DNA from: Parabacteroides timonensis
GTDB taxonomy: Bacteria > Bacteroidota > Bacteroidia > Bacteroidales > Tannerellaceae
Length of the DNA: 64,000 nucleotides
Assembly (NCBI RefSeq): GCF_900128505.1
Contig: NZ_LT669941.1
Coordinates: forward strand, 1,227,526 to 1,291,525
Direction: 5' to 3'
Positions 52,240 to 62,179 of the stretch are shown here, piece after piece (within the stretch, counting starts at the first letter, position 1; every line of letters starts with the position of its first letter). The notes under the pieces are model-generated. The model did not search any database and was not told the origin of the DNA. It saw nothing but the letters and a program-made list of their open reading frames with translations. Position numbers and translations under genes: made by a program.

Positions 52240-54099
52240 ATGATAACAACTCTTATTATTCTGGCTCTTTCGGCCTTCTTTTTCGTAAACGGGAAGATCC
52301 GTTCAGACCTTGTTGCTCTTTGTGCGCTGGTCCTATTAATGGTATTCAACATTCTGACTCCGGAAGAAGCGCTCTCCGGTTTTTCCAATTCCGTCGTCAT
52401 TATGATGGTCGGATTGTTCGTAGTAGGTGGAGCCATCTTCAAGACAGGCCTGGCCAAGATGATCGGTAGTAAAATACTCCATCTGGCAGGAACCAGCGAG
52501 ATCAAACTATTTATACTGATTATGCTGGTTACAGCTTTTATCGGTGCATTTGTCAGCAACACCGGGACTGTAGCCCTGATGTTGCCGATCGTTGTCAGTA
52601 TGGCGGTCAATGCCAATATCAATCCCGGCCGTTTCCTTATGCCCCTTGCGTTTGCCAGCAGTATGGGAGGTATGGCCACGCTGATCGGTACGCCTCCGAA
52701 CCTTGTGGTACAGGAAGCGTTGTCGAATGCAGGCTATAACGACCTTTCATTCTTTTCGTTTACCCCGATAGGTATCGTCTGTATTACAGTCGGTATCATC
52801 GTCCTGATCCCACTGAGCAAATGGTTCCTGGTGAAGAAAGAAGATAACAAAAAAAACGATGTCGCCACCGGCCGTTCCCCGCAGGAGTTGGCTACCAAAT
52901 ACAGCCTTTCCGATAACCTATACCGGGTCCGGGTACATAAAGACTCACGGATACGTAACAAGAAATTGCAGGAACTCAACATCACGAGCCTCTACAATCT
53001 TACTATTCTGGAGATCAGACGCAAATCCTCGTCGCAAAGCCGTTTCATGAAAACGGTCGATCAGAAACTGGCAGGCCCCGATACGGAAATCCATGAAGAA
53101 GATATCCTATACGTATTCGGCGACTTCGACAACATCGACAGGTTTGTCAAAGAGAACCACCTGGATCTCACCGAGTCGCAGGTATCCGAATTTACAGGCG
53201 ACCAGGAAAAACTGAGTGTCCGCGAGATCGGTATCGCCGAAGTCCTCTTGATGCCCGACTCCAAACTGATCAACCGAGCCGTCAAAGACTCCGGTTTCCG
53301 TGATAAATATTCAGTCAACATATTAGGGATAGAACGTAAAAACGAATATATCCTGTCCGATGTAAAAGATATAAAGATGCATGCCGGAGATATCCTCCTG
53401 ATACAAGGTAACTGGGACGATATCGCCCGTATGAGCAAGAAACAGTCACAATGGGTGGTACTCGGGCAACCTGTCGAAGAGGCCTCCAAAGTTACCCTCG
53501 ACTACAAAGCGCCCGTTGCCGCCGGTATCATGGCCCTGATGATCGCAGCTATGGTGTTCGACTTTATCCCCATTCCTCCCGTAGCGGCCGTACTTATTGC
53601 CGCCATCCTGATGGTATTGACAGGCTGTTTCCGGAATGTGGAAGATGCCTACAAAACGATCAACTGGGAAAGTATCGTACTGATCGCAGCCATGCTGCCG
53701 ATGTCGCTCGCGTTGGAAAAGACCGGTGCCTCCTCGCTCATCTCTGAAAAGTTGGTAGGAGGATTGGGCAATTACGGGCCGCTTGTCTTAATGGCAGGAA
53801 TCTATTTCACGACCTCACTGTTAACCATGTTCATCAGCAACACGGCAACAGCTGTCCTTGTCGCCCCGATCGCCCTGCAATCGGCCATTGCCATAGGTGT
53901 AAGCCCCTACCCGTTCCTGCTAGCTGTAACAGTCGGAGCCAGCATGTGTTTTGCTTCTCCATTCTCCACTCCGCCGAACGCACTTGTGATGTCGGCCGGT
54001 AAATATACGTTTATGGATTATGTAAAAGTAGGGCTTCCCCTGCAGCTCATCATGGGGGTAATTATGGTCTTTATACTGCCATTATTATTTCCGTTCTAA
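52240..54099 (+). CDS. SLC13/DASS permease with TrkA-C domains
   Basis: 619 residues. Two membrane halves of about 5-6 helices with SNT motifs ('FVSNTGTVALMLPIV' and 'FISNTATAVLVAPIA') identify the DASS/CitT fold, and between them two TrkA-C domains at about 205-400 ('EEDILYVFGD', 'HAGDILLIQGNW'). Such fusions carry sulfate or dicarboxylates. The substrate cannot be set from sequence. It is divergent from the AraC pair. Confidence 0.88.
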   Translation: MITTLIILALSAFFFVNGKIRSDLVALCALVLLMVFNILTPEEALSGFSNSVVIMMVGLFVVGGAIFKTGLAKMIGSKILHLAGTSEIKLFILIMLVTAFIGAFVSNTGTVALMLPIVVSMAVNANINPGRFLMPLAFASSMGGMATLIGTPPNLVVQEALSNAGYNDLSFFSFTPIGIVCITVGIIVLIPLSKWFLVKKEDNKKNDVATGRSPQELATKYSLSDNLYRVRVHKDSRIRNKKLQELNITSLYNLTILEIRRKSSSQSRFMKTVDQKLAGPDTEIHEEDILYVFGDFDNIDRFVKENHLDLTESQVSEFTGDQEKLSVREIGIAEVLLMPDSKLINRAVKDSGFRDKYSVNILGIERKNEYILSDVKDIKMHAGDILLIQGNWDDIARMSKKQSQWVVLGQPVEEASKVTLDYKAPVAAGIMALMIAAMVFDFIPIPPVAAVLIAAILMVLTGCFRNVEDAYKTINWESIVLIAAMLPMSLALEKTGASSLISEKLVGGLGNYGPLVLMAGIYFTTSLLTMFISNTATAVLVAPIALQSAIAIGVSPYPFLLAVTVGASMCFASPFSTPPNALVMSAGKYTFMDYVKVGLPLQLIMGVIMVFILPLLFPF

Positions 54100-54123
54100 A
54101 CATTCGTGCATCTTTTTTAGTTT

Positions 54124-54131
54124 TATATTTG
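54124..54131 (+). promoter_or_regulatory. -7 element upstream of the DUF2156 gene
   Basis: TATATTTG at 54124-54131, 19 nt before the DUF2156 start. The -33 region is only TTCG, at 17 nt spacing, so the promoter would be imperfect. Confidence 0.4.
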
Positions 54132-54150
54132 CACGACAAAAAGAAAAACA

Positions 54151-55110
54151 ATGAAGATTCCTTTTAAACCAATTACTATAGAGGATAAGGAGACAATTAC
54201 CTCCTTTACCTATCCTCATAATTATCGCAATTGCGATTACTCGTTCGCCAACATTTGCAGTTGGCGTTTCCTGTACGACACAGAGTTCGCCGTAGTCGAC
54301 GGATTTTTACTGATCCGCTTCCTGATAGAAGATAAAAGCAGGATGGTCTACATGACCCCGGCAGGAGAAGGCGACCTGCGGCATGCGTTGGAACTGTTGG
54401 AGGCCGATTCGCAGAAACACGGCCATCCGCTATGTATGCTGGGGGTGACGCCCGATGCCAAAGAGATGCTTGAAAAGGCATTACCCGGAGGATTCTTTTA
54501 TATTCCTGAACGGGATTATTTCGACTATATCTACCTGCGTGAAGACCTGGCACTATTAAAAGGCAAGAAGTTCCAGTCCAAACGCAACCATATCAACAAT
54601 TTCAAGAAGAGATATGAGTACGAATATTCCTCTATCACTCCGGAACTAATCCCTCAGTGTCTGAAACTGGAATGTACCTGGTATAAAGCCAACCGTACGG
54701 AAGACGACGCGGAAGATCTGAATTACGAACGTATTTCCATGACTTATGCCCTCAATCATTTCGACGAACTCGGACTGTTAGGAGGTGCCCTGCTCGTCGA
54801 CGGAAAAGTAATAGCTTTTACATTCGGAGCACCGATCAACCACGATACTTTCGGGGTACATGTGGAAAAGGCCGATGTCGACTACGAAGGGGCCTATACG
54901 GTTATCAACCAGGAATTCGCTTCCCGGTTGCCGGAACAGTTCACCTATGTCAACCGGGAGGAAGACTTGGGTATCCCCGGACTACGCAAAGCAAAACTTT
55001 CTTATAACCCGGTCATACTATTAGAGAAGAACGCCGCGATAAAGAAAACGCAAAACAATAAAAAAGATGAACAAGCAACAAGTAATCGATCTGTGGCGTC
55101 TCTCGTTTAA
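54151..55110 (+). CDS. DUF2156 acyltransferase-like protein
   Basis: 319 residues. 'MKIPFKPITIEDKETI' and 'YSFANICSWRFLYDTEFAV', then 'KKFQSKRNHINNFKKRYEYEY' (core 'SKRNHINNFKKR') are the DUF2156 pattern. The fold is related to GNAT acyltransferases and to lysyl-phosphatidylglycerol synthase C-terminal domains. The substrate is unknown. The gene ends 44 bp inside the next gene, so both are in one operon. Confidence 0.85.
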   Translation: MKIPFKPITIEDKETITSFTYPHNYRNCDYSFANICSWRFLYDTEFAVVDGFLLIRFLIEDKSRMVYMTPAGEGDLRHALELLEADSQKHGHPLCMLGVTPDAKEMLEKALPGGFFYIPERDYFDYIYLREDLALLKGKKFQSKRNHINNFKKRYEYEYSSITPELIPQCLKLECTWYKANRTEDDAEDLNYERISMTYALNHFDELGLLGGALLVDGKVIAFTFGAPINHDTFGVHVEKADVDYEGAYTVINQEFASRLPEQFTYVNREEDLGIPGLRKAKLSYNPVILLEKNAAIKKTQNNKKDEQATSNRSVASLV

Positions 55111-56032
55111 TGATACGGAAGAATTTATACGCCTTTATTTCGACCGGGTATATAAAGAAGAAAATACCCTGGTGATAGAAAAGGACGGTCAGGTGGTGTC
55201 TGCCCTTCAGATGCTGCCTTACACCATGACATACTATGGAACGGAAATATCCGTAGCTTATATTTCGGGAGCCTGCACCCTACCCTCTATGCGCGGAAAA
55301 GGCCTGATGAGACAACTCATCCAAAACGCATTCGAGGAAATGAAATACCGGTCGGTAGCCGTTACGGCACTGATCCCGGCCGATCCCTGGTTATTCGATT
55401 ATTACCGTGAACAAGGTTATACGGAGGCATTCGACTACTCTGAAGAGACATATATCCGCCCTGCAGAGCCGGTATGGGCACCGAAGCTGACGGTTGTTCC
55501 GCCCGAAGTTCCTTCGATAGACCTTCTTTATAAATACTTCGACCGCCAAATACGCAAACGTCCCTGTTGCATATTGCACACAAAGGATGACTTTATCACC
55601 ATCCTGCGCGACCTGCAACTATCCGGCGGACAAATGCTTACCGCGCTCGACGAACAGGAACAGCCTGTCGGAATGGCTTTCGTACTTCCGCCCGACCATA
55701 CCTCCGGAATACCGGAAGCAAGCGAACAACTCTATATAAAGGAATTCTTTTACGATGACGACCGGGTTGCCAACCTCCTGCTTCAGGAAGCCACCTTGCA
55801 AAACAACGTAAAGAAAGCCGTCTATAAGACACCGCCCGTAGTTCCCGGAACACACCCGATGGGTATGGCCCGCGTAATAGATACGGAACGGCTGATGCAT
55901 CACTGGCTGTCTACCCATAAGGAAGCACCGGTATCGGAAAAATTATTGAAAGAGCAGGATATCCAGACTTTCACACGAATAGTGATGGGATACCCTCACC
56001 GGGAAGCTTATATGAGCCTGATGCTGGATTAA
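55067..56032 (+). CDS. GNAT N-acetyltransferase
   Basis: 321 residues. The GNAT core is 'ISGACTLPSMRGKGLMRQLI' (acetyl-CoA-binding R-G-K-G-L), followed by a second, smaller domain. This is the Eis-like or YitH-like two-domain layout. The substrate is not known. It starts inside the DUF2156 gene. Confidence 0.85.
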   Translation: MNKQQVIDLWRLSFNDTEEFIRLYFDRVYKEENTLVIEKDGQVVSALQMLPYTMTYYGTEISVAYISGACTLPSMRGKGLMRQLIQNAFEEMKYRSVAVTALIPADPWLFDYYREQGYTEAFDYSEETYIRPAEPVWAPKLTVVPPEVPSIDLLYKYFDRQIRKRPCCILHTKDDFITILRDLQLSGGQMLTALDEQEQPVGMAFVLPPDHTSGIPEASEQLYIKEFFYDDDRVANLLLQEATLQNNVKKAVYKTPPVVPGTHPMGMARVIDTERLMHHWLSTHKEAPVSEKLLKEQDIQTFTRIVMGYPHREAYMSLMLD

Positions 56033-56051
56033 TCCGGCACCAGGCGTCTAG

Positions 56052-58451
56052 TCAATCGTAAGCCACTTCGAAAAGATCGCCTTTCTGCAAATCGATCCGT
56101 ACAATACCGAAAGGCAAGGTCACCGGATCGATCTCTTTTTTGTTCTTATAATATTTCTCCCTTCCGTTCCTTTCCGGAAGTTTCAGTTTCAACGTATTAT
56201 CGACAGTAGCTGTTATCTGTGCATGCTTCACGGTCTGCCCGGTCCAGGAGAGATCGACTTCAAATCCTCCACGTGCACGAAGCCCTTTAAAACTACCCTT
56301 ATTCCATTCTTCCGGCAAGCATGGCAATAATTCCACATACTCTTCATGGCTTTGCAGCAACATCTCCGCAATACCGGCCGCCCCACCCTCATTTCCATCG
56401 AATACAAAAATATCTACCGGTGCGCCGCCTATCCCTTTCGGAGAGATCGTCAGCATATTCTCGCGGCTTAGGTCCTTCATCAGACCGACAACGCTTTCAT
56501 GCGCTTTCGTACGGTCTTTCAAACGGGCAAAAAAGTTAATCATATTGGCACGACTCCATTCCACATCTTCCCAGTTTCCGGAATTTAAACGCCGGTCGAT
56601 AGTCACCGCAGCAGCTTTAGCCAGTTCGGGAGTCTTATCCAATGAAATCTGTGAATAGGGATATAATGCCAATAAATGGCTTGTATGCCGGTGGTTGGGT
56701 ATCGCTTCTTCATAGTCTTCCTGCCATTCCTGGATCTGACCGTATTTACCGATCTTAAACGGAGGCAATCGATCGATCGCAGCGATCACACGTCCCCTGA
56801 ATTCTTCATCCAATTGTAATAACTCAGCAATATGCAGACAAGCATTCAGCAATTCATGTACGATAACCCTGTCGCAGGTTGGCATCATGGATGTCGAAAA
56901 CTGCTTGCCGTTCCATGCAAAACTATTTTCGGGAGAGTTGGACGGACCAGTCACCAAATAACCGGTTTCCGGATCTTCCGTCATATAGTCGAGGAAAAAT
57001 AAAGCAGCCTGTTTCAGAACCGGATAGGTCTTCAACAGGAATATCTCATCTTTGGTAAAACAATAATAATCCCAGATATGCGTAGCCAGCCAGGCTCCTC
57101 CTGTCGGATGAAGCCCCCAACCGGTACTCCAACCCGGAGCCGTGAAGTTCCATACATTAGCTACGGTATGCGCCACCCAACCTTCGCAACCATATACTTT
57201 ATCGGCCGTTTCGGCACCTGCTCCTGCCAACGATTCTATATATCTGAACAAAGGAGCATTACATTCGGAGAGATTACCCACGTTGGCAGCCCAGTAATTC
57301 TGCTGCGTATTGATATCCAGGTGATAATCGCAGGTCCAGGCCATATTGCACGCCAGATTATCGTTCCATACCCCTTGCAGGTTAGCCGGTAACGGAGAGT
57401 TTTCACGCGAAGCGGAGATCAACAGGTAACGACCGTATTGAAAGTATAAAGCCACCAAATCCGGATCATTCCCTCCTGCCTTCAGCAGTTTCAACCGTTC
57501 GTCAGTAGGCAGCGACTCTTTCTTTTCATTTCCCAGAGAGAGGCTGACACGGTTGAATAAACGGCCAAAATCAGTCTGATGCTCCTGCTTAAGTGTATCG
57601 AAGCCTTTCTGTTCTGCACTGTTCAAAGCAGACAATGCCGTTTCTTTCATATCCTCCGGAACAAAATCGGTTCGCAGGTCAGCGATCAAAATCACTTCGT
57701 CGGCATTCTCCACCGACAAACTTTCTTTATTTTGCCGGATACTTCCCCCTTCTACCAAAGCCTTTACCTGCCCGTAAAAATTAACCCCTCCGGGACCGAA
57801 GGTCGGAAAAGAAACCTGGCCGGTAAAACAGATCGCATCCTTCTCCGTTGTTATTACAGACTCACGCAAGGGATTCAGGCGTATCTCGAAATTCTGACTC
57901 CCCTTCTGAGAAGCAGTCAACCTTATCACCATTACATTGGCCGGATTCGAGCAGAAATATTCGCGGGTATAAGTAACCCCATCCTGTTCATAAGAAACGG
58001 AGGCGATCCCGGTAGCGAGATCGAGGGAACGATCGTAATTTTTGAACGTAGCGTTTCCCTGCCCGAAAAGCAGCTCTATATCACCGAAAGGCACGTGCGT
58101 ACCGAACGATGCAGGAGACCCGACCAGCTTCTCCGAAGCGATCGCATTTCCCTCCTCCAGCTTTCCGTCGAGGAAGATTTGCTGAAGGCTCCTGAGTTCC
58201 TCCTTGCCAAAAGGTTTTTCCTGTACTTCATTCTTCTGCCCGGACCAGAGCGTTATTTCATTCAGGGCAACGGTTTCTTTCGAAACACCCCCGAACACCA
58301 TTCCACTCAGCCGCCCATTCCCTATGGGCAAAGATTTCATCCATTCATCAGCGGGTTCATCATACCACATTTTCACAGTCCCGTTCTGAGAAAAAGTCCC
58401 CTGAACGAACAATGCTAAACTAAAAGAGACACACAACCATTTGTTTTTCAT
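56052..58451 (-). CDS. GH95 alpha-L-fucosidase-type glycoside hydrolase
   Basis: 799 residues with a signal peptide ('MKNKWLCVSFSLALFVQG', cut near 'TFSQ'). The N-terminal domain starts 'MWYDEPADEWMKSLPIGNG' then 'LNEITLWSG', the mark of GH95. The catalytic barrel holds 'NLQGVWN', 'CDYHLDINTQQNYW' and 'WGLHPTGGAWL'. GH95 enzymes release alpha-1,2-linked fucose (some act on L-galactose) from host glycans. It probably acts in the periplasm. No SusC/SusD pair is next to it. Confidence 0.93.
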   Translation of the reverse strand: MKNKWLCVSFSLALFVQGTFSQNGTVKMWYDEPADEWMKSLPIGNGRLSGMVFGGVSKETVALNEITLWSGQKNEVQEKPFGKEELRSLQQIFLDGKLEEGNAIASEKLVGSPASFGTHVPFGDIELLFGQGNATFKNYDRSLDLATGIASVSYEQDGVTYTREYFCSNPANVMVIRLTASQKGSQNFEIRLNPLRESVITTEKDAICFTGQVSFPTFGPGGVNFYGQVKALVEGGSIRQNKESLSVENADEVILIADLRTDFVPEDMKETALSALNSAEQKGFDTLKQEHQTDFGRLFNRVSLSLGNEKKESLPTDERLKLLKAGGNDPDLVALYFQYGRYLLISASRENSPLPANLQGVWNDNLACNMAWTCDYHLDINTQQNYWAANVGNLSECNAPLFRYIESLAGAGAETADKVYGCEGWVAHTVANVWNFTAPGWSTGWGLHPTGGAWLATHIWDYYCFTKDEIFLLKTYPVLKQAALFFLDYMTEDPETGYLVTGPSNSPENSFAWNGKQFSTSMMPTCDRVIVHELLNACLHIAELLQLDEEFRGRVIAAIDRLPPFKIGKYGQIQEWQEDYEEAIPNHRHTSHLLALYPYSQISLDKTPELAKAAAVTIDRRLNSGNWEDVEWSRANMINFFARLKDRTKAHESVVGLMKDLSRENMLTISPKGIGGAPVDIFVFDGNEGGAAGIAEMLLQSHEEYVELLPCLPEEWNKGSFKGLRARGGFEVDLSWTGQTVKHAQITATVDNTLKLKLPERNGREKYYKNKKEIDPVTLPFGIVRIDLQKGDLFEVAYD

Positions 58452-58493
58452 AATAATATAACTACCTATACATTTATACTGTCACCTCCTGCG

Positions 58494-58718
58494 TCAGCAC
58501 GAAAGGATCTTCTTCTTTTCCAACGCTTCCTTATAAAGCTTTTCCTGCAATACCGCATATTGCGCAATATACCCCTCTTCCATCATTCCTTCCGGTTCAC
58601 TGGCTCCGTCGGTTTCCACAAACAGACTGATCCTTTTACTCATCTCGATATATTCATCGAACCCTTCACTGGAAGAATTCAATACACTGATAATAGTCTT
58701 GTATCTGGGAGTATCCAT
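58494..58718 (-). CDS. Small hypothetical protein, end of the DUF3990 operon
   Basis: 74 residues, acidic in the middle and with no signal sequence. 'MSKRISLFVETDGASEPEGM' and a helical C-terminus ('AQYAVLQEKLYKEALEKKK') are visible. I do not recognise it. It follows the DUF3990 gene by 45 nt, so it may belong to the same operon, perhaps as an accessory or second antitoxin. Confidence 0.6.
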   Translation of the reverse strand: MDTPRYKTIISVLNSSSEGFDEYIEMSKRISLFVETDGASEPEGMMEEGYIAQYAVLQEKLYKEALEKKKILSC

Positions 58719-58763
58719 ACTGTATTTAATTTATGTGATTAAAAATCCGATCCATTCCTTACT

Positions 58764-59255
58764 TCATTCGACCTCTTCAGAAAACAAGAACCTGAGTTCT
58801 TTAAGCGCTTCTGTCGAATGAAACGAAAGTTGATCAAAAAGCGCATGAGTTTTAAGCTGTTCAATTGTAGCATCAGCCGTCAATGTCCCTTGTTCGTAAA
58901 GCAACAAGGTCGCATATAACTTATCATTGGCAACCGGTCCCATCACCATATCGAATAGTTCCGTTTTATTCCCTTTCCGATTTCCAATAACAAATTCCAA
59001 CCACTCCAATGTTGCCCCGTTAAAGCGACGGATACGATAATCCTTACTCAGAATATTATCATCAACTTCATAAACAGAAACAACAGCTTTAGTTTTATCA
59101 GGCTCAACTTCACGATTTCTCTTAATGATGGACCACTTTCTGGCCTGCTCATAGCTGGTAGTCGTATAAAAGCCTTTTCCAAAATCGGTATTCTTTCGTC
59201 CTCGCGAAAGGCTCGGCTTCTTCACCGCATTGATGGATCCATGATATAATTTCAT
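58764..59255 (-). CDS. DUF3990 protein (ADP-ribosyltransferase-like toxin candidate)
   Basis: 163 residues. 'LYHGSINAVKKPSL' and 'DFGKGFYTTTSYEQARKWS' are the DUF3990 pattern, which resembles the NAD-binding loop of ADP-ribosyltransferases (L-Y-H-G-S; F-G-x-G-F-Y-x-T). It overlaps the DUF3791 gene by 4 bp, as toxin and antitoxin genes often do. Activity is not proven for this family, but a role as a toxin is plausible. Confidence 0.82.
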   Translation of the reverse strand: MKLYHGSINAVKKPSLSRGRKNTDFGKGFYTTTSYEQARKWSIIKRNREVEPDKTKAVVSVYEVDDNILSKDYRIRRFNGATLEWLEFVIGNRKGNKTELFDMVMGPVANDKLYATLLLYEQGTLTADATIEQLKTHALFDQLSFHSTEALKELRFLFSEEVE

Positions 59256-59695
59256 TTTCCTGTCTTTTTTCTGTTCTTAATATATGTAGCGACCTCCGAT
59301 ATTATATATTCGCGACTCTGTGTATGCAACATCTCAAATACCTGCTGTAAATAATCAAATACATCATATTGGATGAAGAGTGACAAAGTCTCTTCCGCAG
59401 AGAGATGCTTTTCTTCCTTATAGTTCTCAATACAGAATATCTGGAACAATAATACAGCCGAATCTTTTGTCTCTCGTTCCTTCTTCTCCACCTTTTCTTT
59501 TTCCAACATATCATAAAGAATAAGCGTACTCAAATACCACATCTTAGCCGAACTATCCATCAGCTTATTATACAGCTCCGTACCATATAAATAACATAAA
59601 GCATCCTTTAGAGAAAACCTTTTCTTCTCCATAATAAAAGCGACAAACTGCTGAAGCTTAAATGGTAATATTGCATTTTCAATTGTAGTACCCAT
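59252..59695 (-). CDS. DUF3791-type protein, tandem domain
   Basis: 147 residues. The second half ('IFCIENYKEEKHLSAEETL', 'DVFDYLQQVFEMLHTQ') is the DUF3791 pattern; the first half ('FVAFIMEKKRFSLKDAL') looks like a related helical domain, so this may be an internal duplication or fusion. DUF3791 is usually about 70 residues and paired with DUF3990. It is likely the antitoxin-type partner. Confidence 0.75.
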   Translation of the reverse strand: MGTTIENAILPFKLQQFVAFIMEKKRFSLKDALCYLYGTELYNKLMDSSAKMWYLSTLILYDMLEKEKVEKKERETKDSAVLLFQIFCIENYKEEKHLSAEETLSLFIQYDVFDYLQQVFEMLHTQSREYIISEVATYIKNRKKTGK

Positions 59696-59706
59696 AATCT
59701 AAATGA

Positions 59707-61269
59707 TTAATCAATCGTTATCCATTCTGAAATATTCCGTTCTTCTGCACTGAAAGAAACACCCACTTTTATTAAAGTACGGTTATCTGCCACATAAGGG
59801 ATCAGATAACCTTTCTCGTCGATCTGGCGAACAGCATCTGCTGCACTGCCATCCAGTTTAAACTCAAAAACATAAATATAATCTTTCGTTTTCACCACGG
59901 CATCCGCACGCCCTCTGGCACTGCGAACCTCCGCATCACAAAATTGCCCCATCAGCTTAAACACCAAATAGAAGACTACCTGATAATGGCGCTCTGTCCG
60001 ATCGTTCAACTCATAAGGAAAATCGGCAAAGAAAGCCTTCAGCCGCGTCAGAAACGCATCCGTTTCCCCGGCGCGAAGTTCACGTATAAACTGTTCGATA
60101 TAAAAACCGCTTTCATCATCCGAGACCGGAGTATAGAAAGGTACTATAAAATTCAGAAAGCCATATTCCACTTCCTCATTGGGAAAACGAAGCGTATAAT
60201 TCTGAAACTCCTTATCATAATCTTTTATCGTCAGGTAGCCACTTTGATAAATCACCGGAATCGGGTTATTGGCATCCACCCTGTATTCCGAGAAAGCCGA
60301 AGCACGTAACTCGACACCTTCAATGATCCTACGCAAATCATAATTGCTTTTCTTCAGAAGTTTAATAAGGAAAGTAGGAGTTCCCGTTTGAAACCAGTAA
60401 TTACTGAAATCCTGTTTTTCCAGGACATTCAATACACTGAACGGATTAAAGACACCTTCGACCGCTGGATGAAAATGATATCCGTCATATTTCTTTGTCA
60501 ATGTAGCAACAGTTTCTTCTACTGTAAGATCATTCGCATCACCCAGATCTGTTATCTCATTCATGAAATTAGCAGTCAACTCATCCTTTGTCATACCGCA
60601 AAGAGTAGCATACTGACGCGTCATACTGATATCGTTCAGCTGATTCAGATCACTGAACACGCTCACATGAGCAAATTTGGTCACTCCGGTAAGCAATACG
60701 AATTGCAGGTAAGGATCGGCACTCTTTAGTACACCGTAAAAAGCTTTTAACGTACTTTGATAAGATTCCAACAATGCTTCATCTCCTAAAGCCTGCAATA
60801 AAGGTTTATCATACTCGTCGATAAGAACAACCACTTGCTTTCCGCTCTTCTCATAAGCTCGGCGAATAATTCCCGCAAAACGAGTCGACAAGGAAGATTC
60901 ATCTTTCCCAACTCCATATATCTCTTCCCAACGCGTAAGATGATTACTCAACAGCAAGGACAATGACTCAGAAGCCACATACTTCTCCGCATTCAAATCC
61001 AGATGCAACACCGGATATTCAAACCAGTCTTTCTCTAGCTTTTCGATGGCCAGTCCTTTAAACAGTTCTTTCTTTCCCCGGAAATAAGCTTCCAGTGTTG
61101 AGATCAGCAAACTCTTTCCGAAACGTCGTGGACGGCTCAGAAAATAAGGTTTACCCATCGTTACCATTTCATAAATCAGAGCAGTCTTATCGACATAGGC
61201 ATACCCTTTGCTCCTCAAATCCTCGAAGCTCTGTATTCCAATCGGCAGTTTTTGAAGTCCTGTATTCAT
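59707..61269 (-). CDS. AAA-ATPase-like protein with PD-(D/E)XK C-terminal domain
   Basis: The ATG at 61269 is preferred over 61296 ('MNTGLQKLPIGIQSFEDLR', 520 residues). 'SRPRRFGKSLLISTLEAYF' (Walker A) and 'VVLIDEYDKPLL' (Walker B) mark AAA-ATPase_like (PF09820). The C-terminal 'YVFEFKLDGSAADAVRQI' is the E-x-K strand of the PDDEXK_9 nuclease-like domain. These genes are abundant and variable in Bacteroidales. It is 11 nt upstream of the DUF3791 gene, so it could be part of the same operon. It has a TATCTTTG -7 element at 61303-61296. Confidence 0.88.
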   Translation of the reverse strand: MNTGLQKLPIGIQSFEDLRSKGYAYVDKTALIYEMVTMGKPYFLSRPRRFGKSLLISTLEAYFRGKKELFKGLAIEKLEKDWFEYPVLHLDLNAEKYVASESLSLLLSNHLTRWEEIYGVGKDESSLSTRFAGIIRRAYEKSGKQVVVLIDEYDKPLLQALGDEALLESYQSTLKAFYGVLKSADPYLQFVLLTGVTKFAHVSVFSDLNQLNDISMTRQYATLCGMTKDELTANFMNEITDLGDANDLTVEETVATLTKKYDGYHFHPAVEGVFNPFSVLNVLEKQDFSNYWFQTGTPTFLIKLLKKSNYDLRRIIEGVELRASAFSEYRVDANNPIPVIYQSGYLTIKDYDKEFQNYTLRFPNEEVEYGFLNFIVPFYTPVSDDESGFYIEQFIRELRAGETDAFLTRLKAFFADFPYELNDRTERHYQVVFYLVFKLMGQFCDAEVRSARGRADAVVKTKDYIYVFEFKLDGSAADAVRQIDEKGYLIPYVADNRTLIKVGVSFSAEERNISEWITID

Positions 61270-61312
61270 CATTTTCTGTTTTATGCTACAATACACAAAG
61301 ATAACATTTTCT

Positions 61313-62179
61313 TTAAAAACAACCCTTATTTCCCCTCCTTAGTTTACACGCAATCCACAGAGAAAACAGCAATAATAAGGCCAATCCGGCAAGAGGCGGG
61401 AAAGGATTCCGGGACAAAGACCGGGCAGTGCTTTGAGCAGTGAGATTTTCCGTAATAAGACGTTCATATTCCGTATGGCTGTCCGCTACGACAAGTAGCG
61501 AGTCGGTCCATGAACAGATACGGGCGGCTTTGGCAGTAGTGATGCTTTGCAGGTATTGCACGCCGGAACTGTCCGGCGGCAAATATACGACCTGCTCCAA
61601 CTCCCACGAAAGGCTGTCGGTGATCTCCAGGTTCGCGACGCGGATCAGGCTGTCCCGGCGGCTTACCCTTACCGAATCCCTGCGCTCTTCCCGATGCATG
61701 CCTGTTGCAGTTCTGCGTACTCCACATCCTGCAAACAAAAAAACGACACATAACATGCAGAGAATAACCTGCATACGATTTTTTCCCGAAGTTTTCAATG
61801 AAAGATGAAGGAACTTCCTGCGTTTATACAAAATCGCCTGATCGAAAGGCAATCCCGACCGCATCAAAAGCTCCAATAGCTTCGCCGGTCCTTCGGGTGT
61901 ATAGCAATCGGCAGCCTCCCCCTTCACATGCTGACTCGCAGCCACACCACCCACCAGACGATTCACTTCCCCATTACGATAACCGCTCAGGACAGCGATC
62001 GGCTTCTTATATAACTGCCGCAGCGGTTCCAGTAAACAAACTACCAGATGTTGCAACGACACCTTTGCTTCGGGAGACGGTACATTGTCGATCGCATGTT
62101 CTACTGCCGTCCGGCTATACGTAAGCTCTTCCAGACAGAAATGCTCACTCAACCAGGTCTTTTTACTTTCCATTCTCAT
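61313..62179 (-). CDS. M15A peptidase fused to a lipoprotein (spanin-like) segment
   Basis: 288 residues. Residues 1-135 are a peptidase M15_3 domain with zinc-ligand motif 'SQHVKGEAADCY' and 'SGYRNGEVN', a cell-wall D-Ala-D-Ala cutting fold as in phage endolysins. From Met 136 the protein continues in frame as 'MQVILCMLCVVFLFAGC', a signal peptide with lipobox, then a charged repeated 'RDSVRVSRRDSLIR' stretch, and a C-terminal membrane segment ('LAGLALLLLFSLWIACKL'). The second half looks like an Rz1 or spanin-type membrane protein that is usually a separate gene. An internal start at 61774 could make it on its own. It overlaps the small membrane-protein gene by 17 bp. Confidence 0.8.
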   Translation of the reverse strand: MRMESKKTWLSEHFCLEELTYSRTAVEHAIDNVPSPEAKVSLQHLVVCLLEPLRQLYKKPIAVLSGYRNGEVNRLVGGVAASQHVKGEAADCYTPEGPAKLLELLMRSGLPFDQAILYKRRKFLHLSLKTSGKNRMQVILCMLCVVFLFAGCGVRRTATGMHREERRDSVRVSRRDSLIRVANLEITDSLSWELEQVVYLPPDSSGVQYLQSITTAKAARICSWTDSLLVVADSHTEYERLITENLTAQSTARSLSRNPFPPLAGLALLLLFSLWIACKLRRGNKGCF

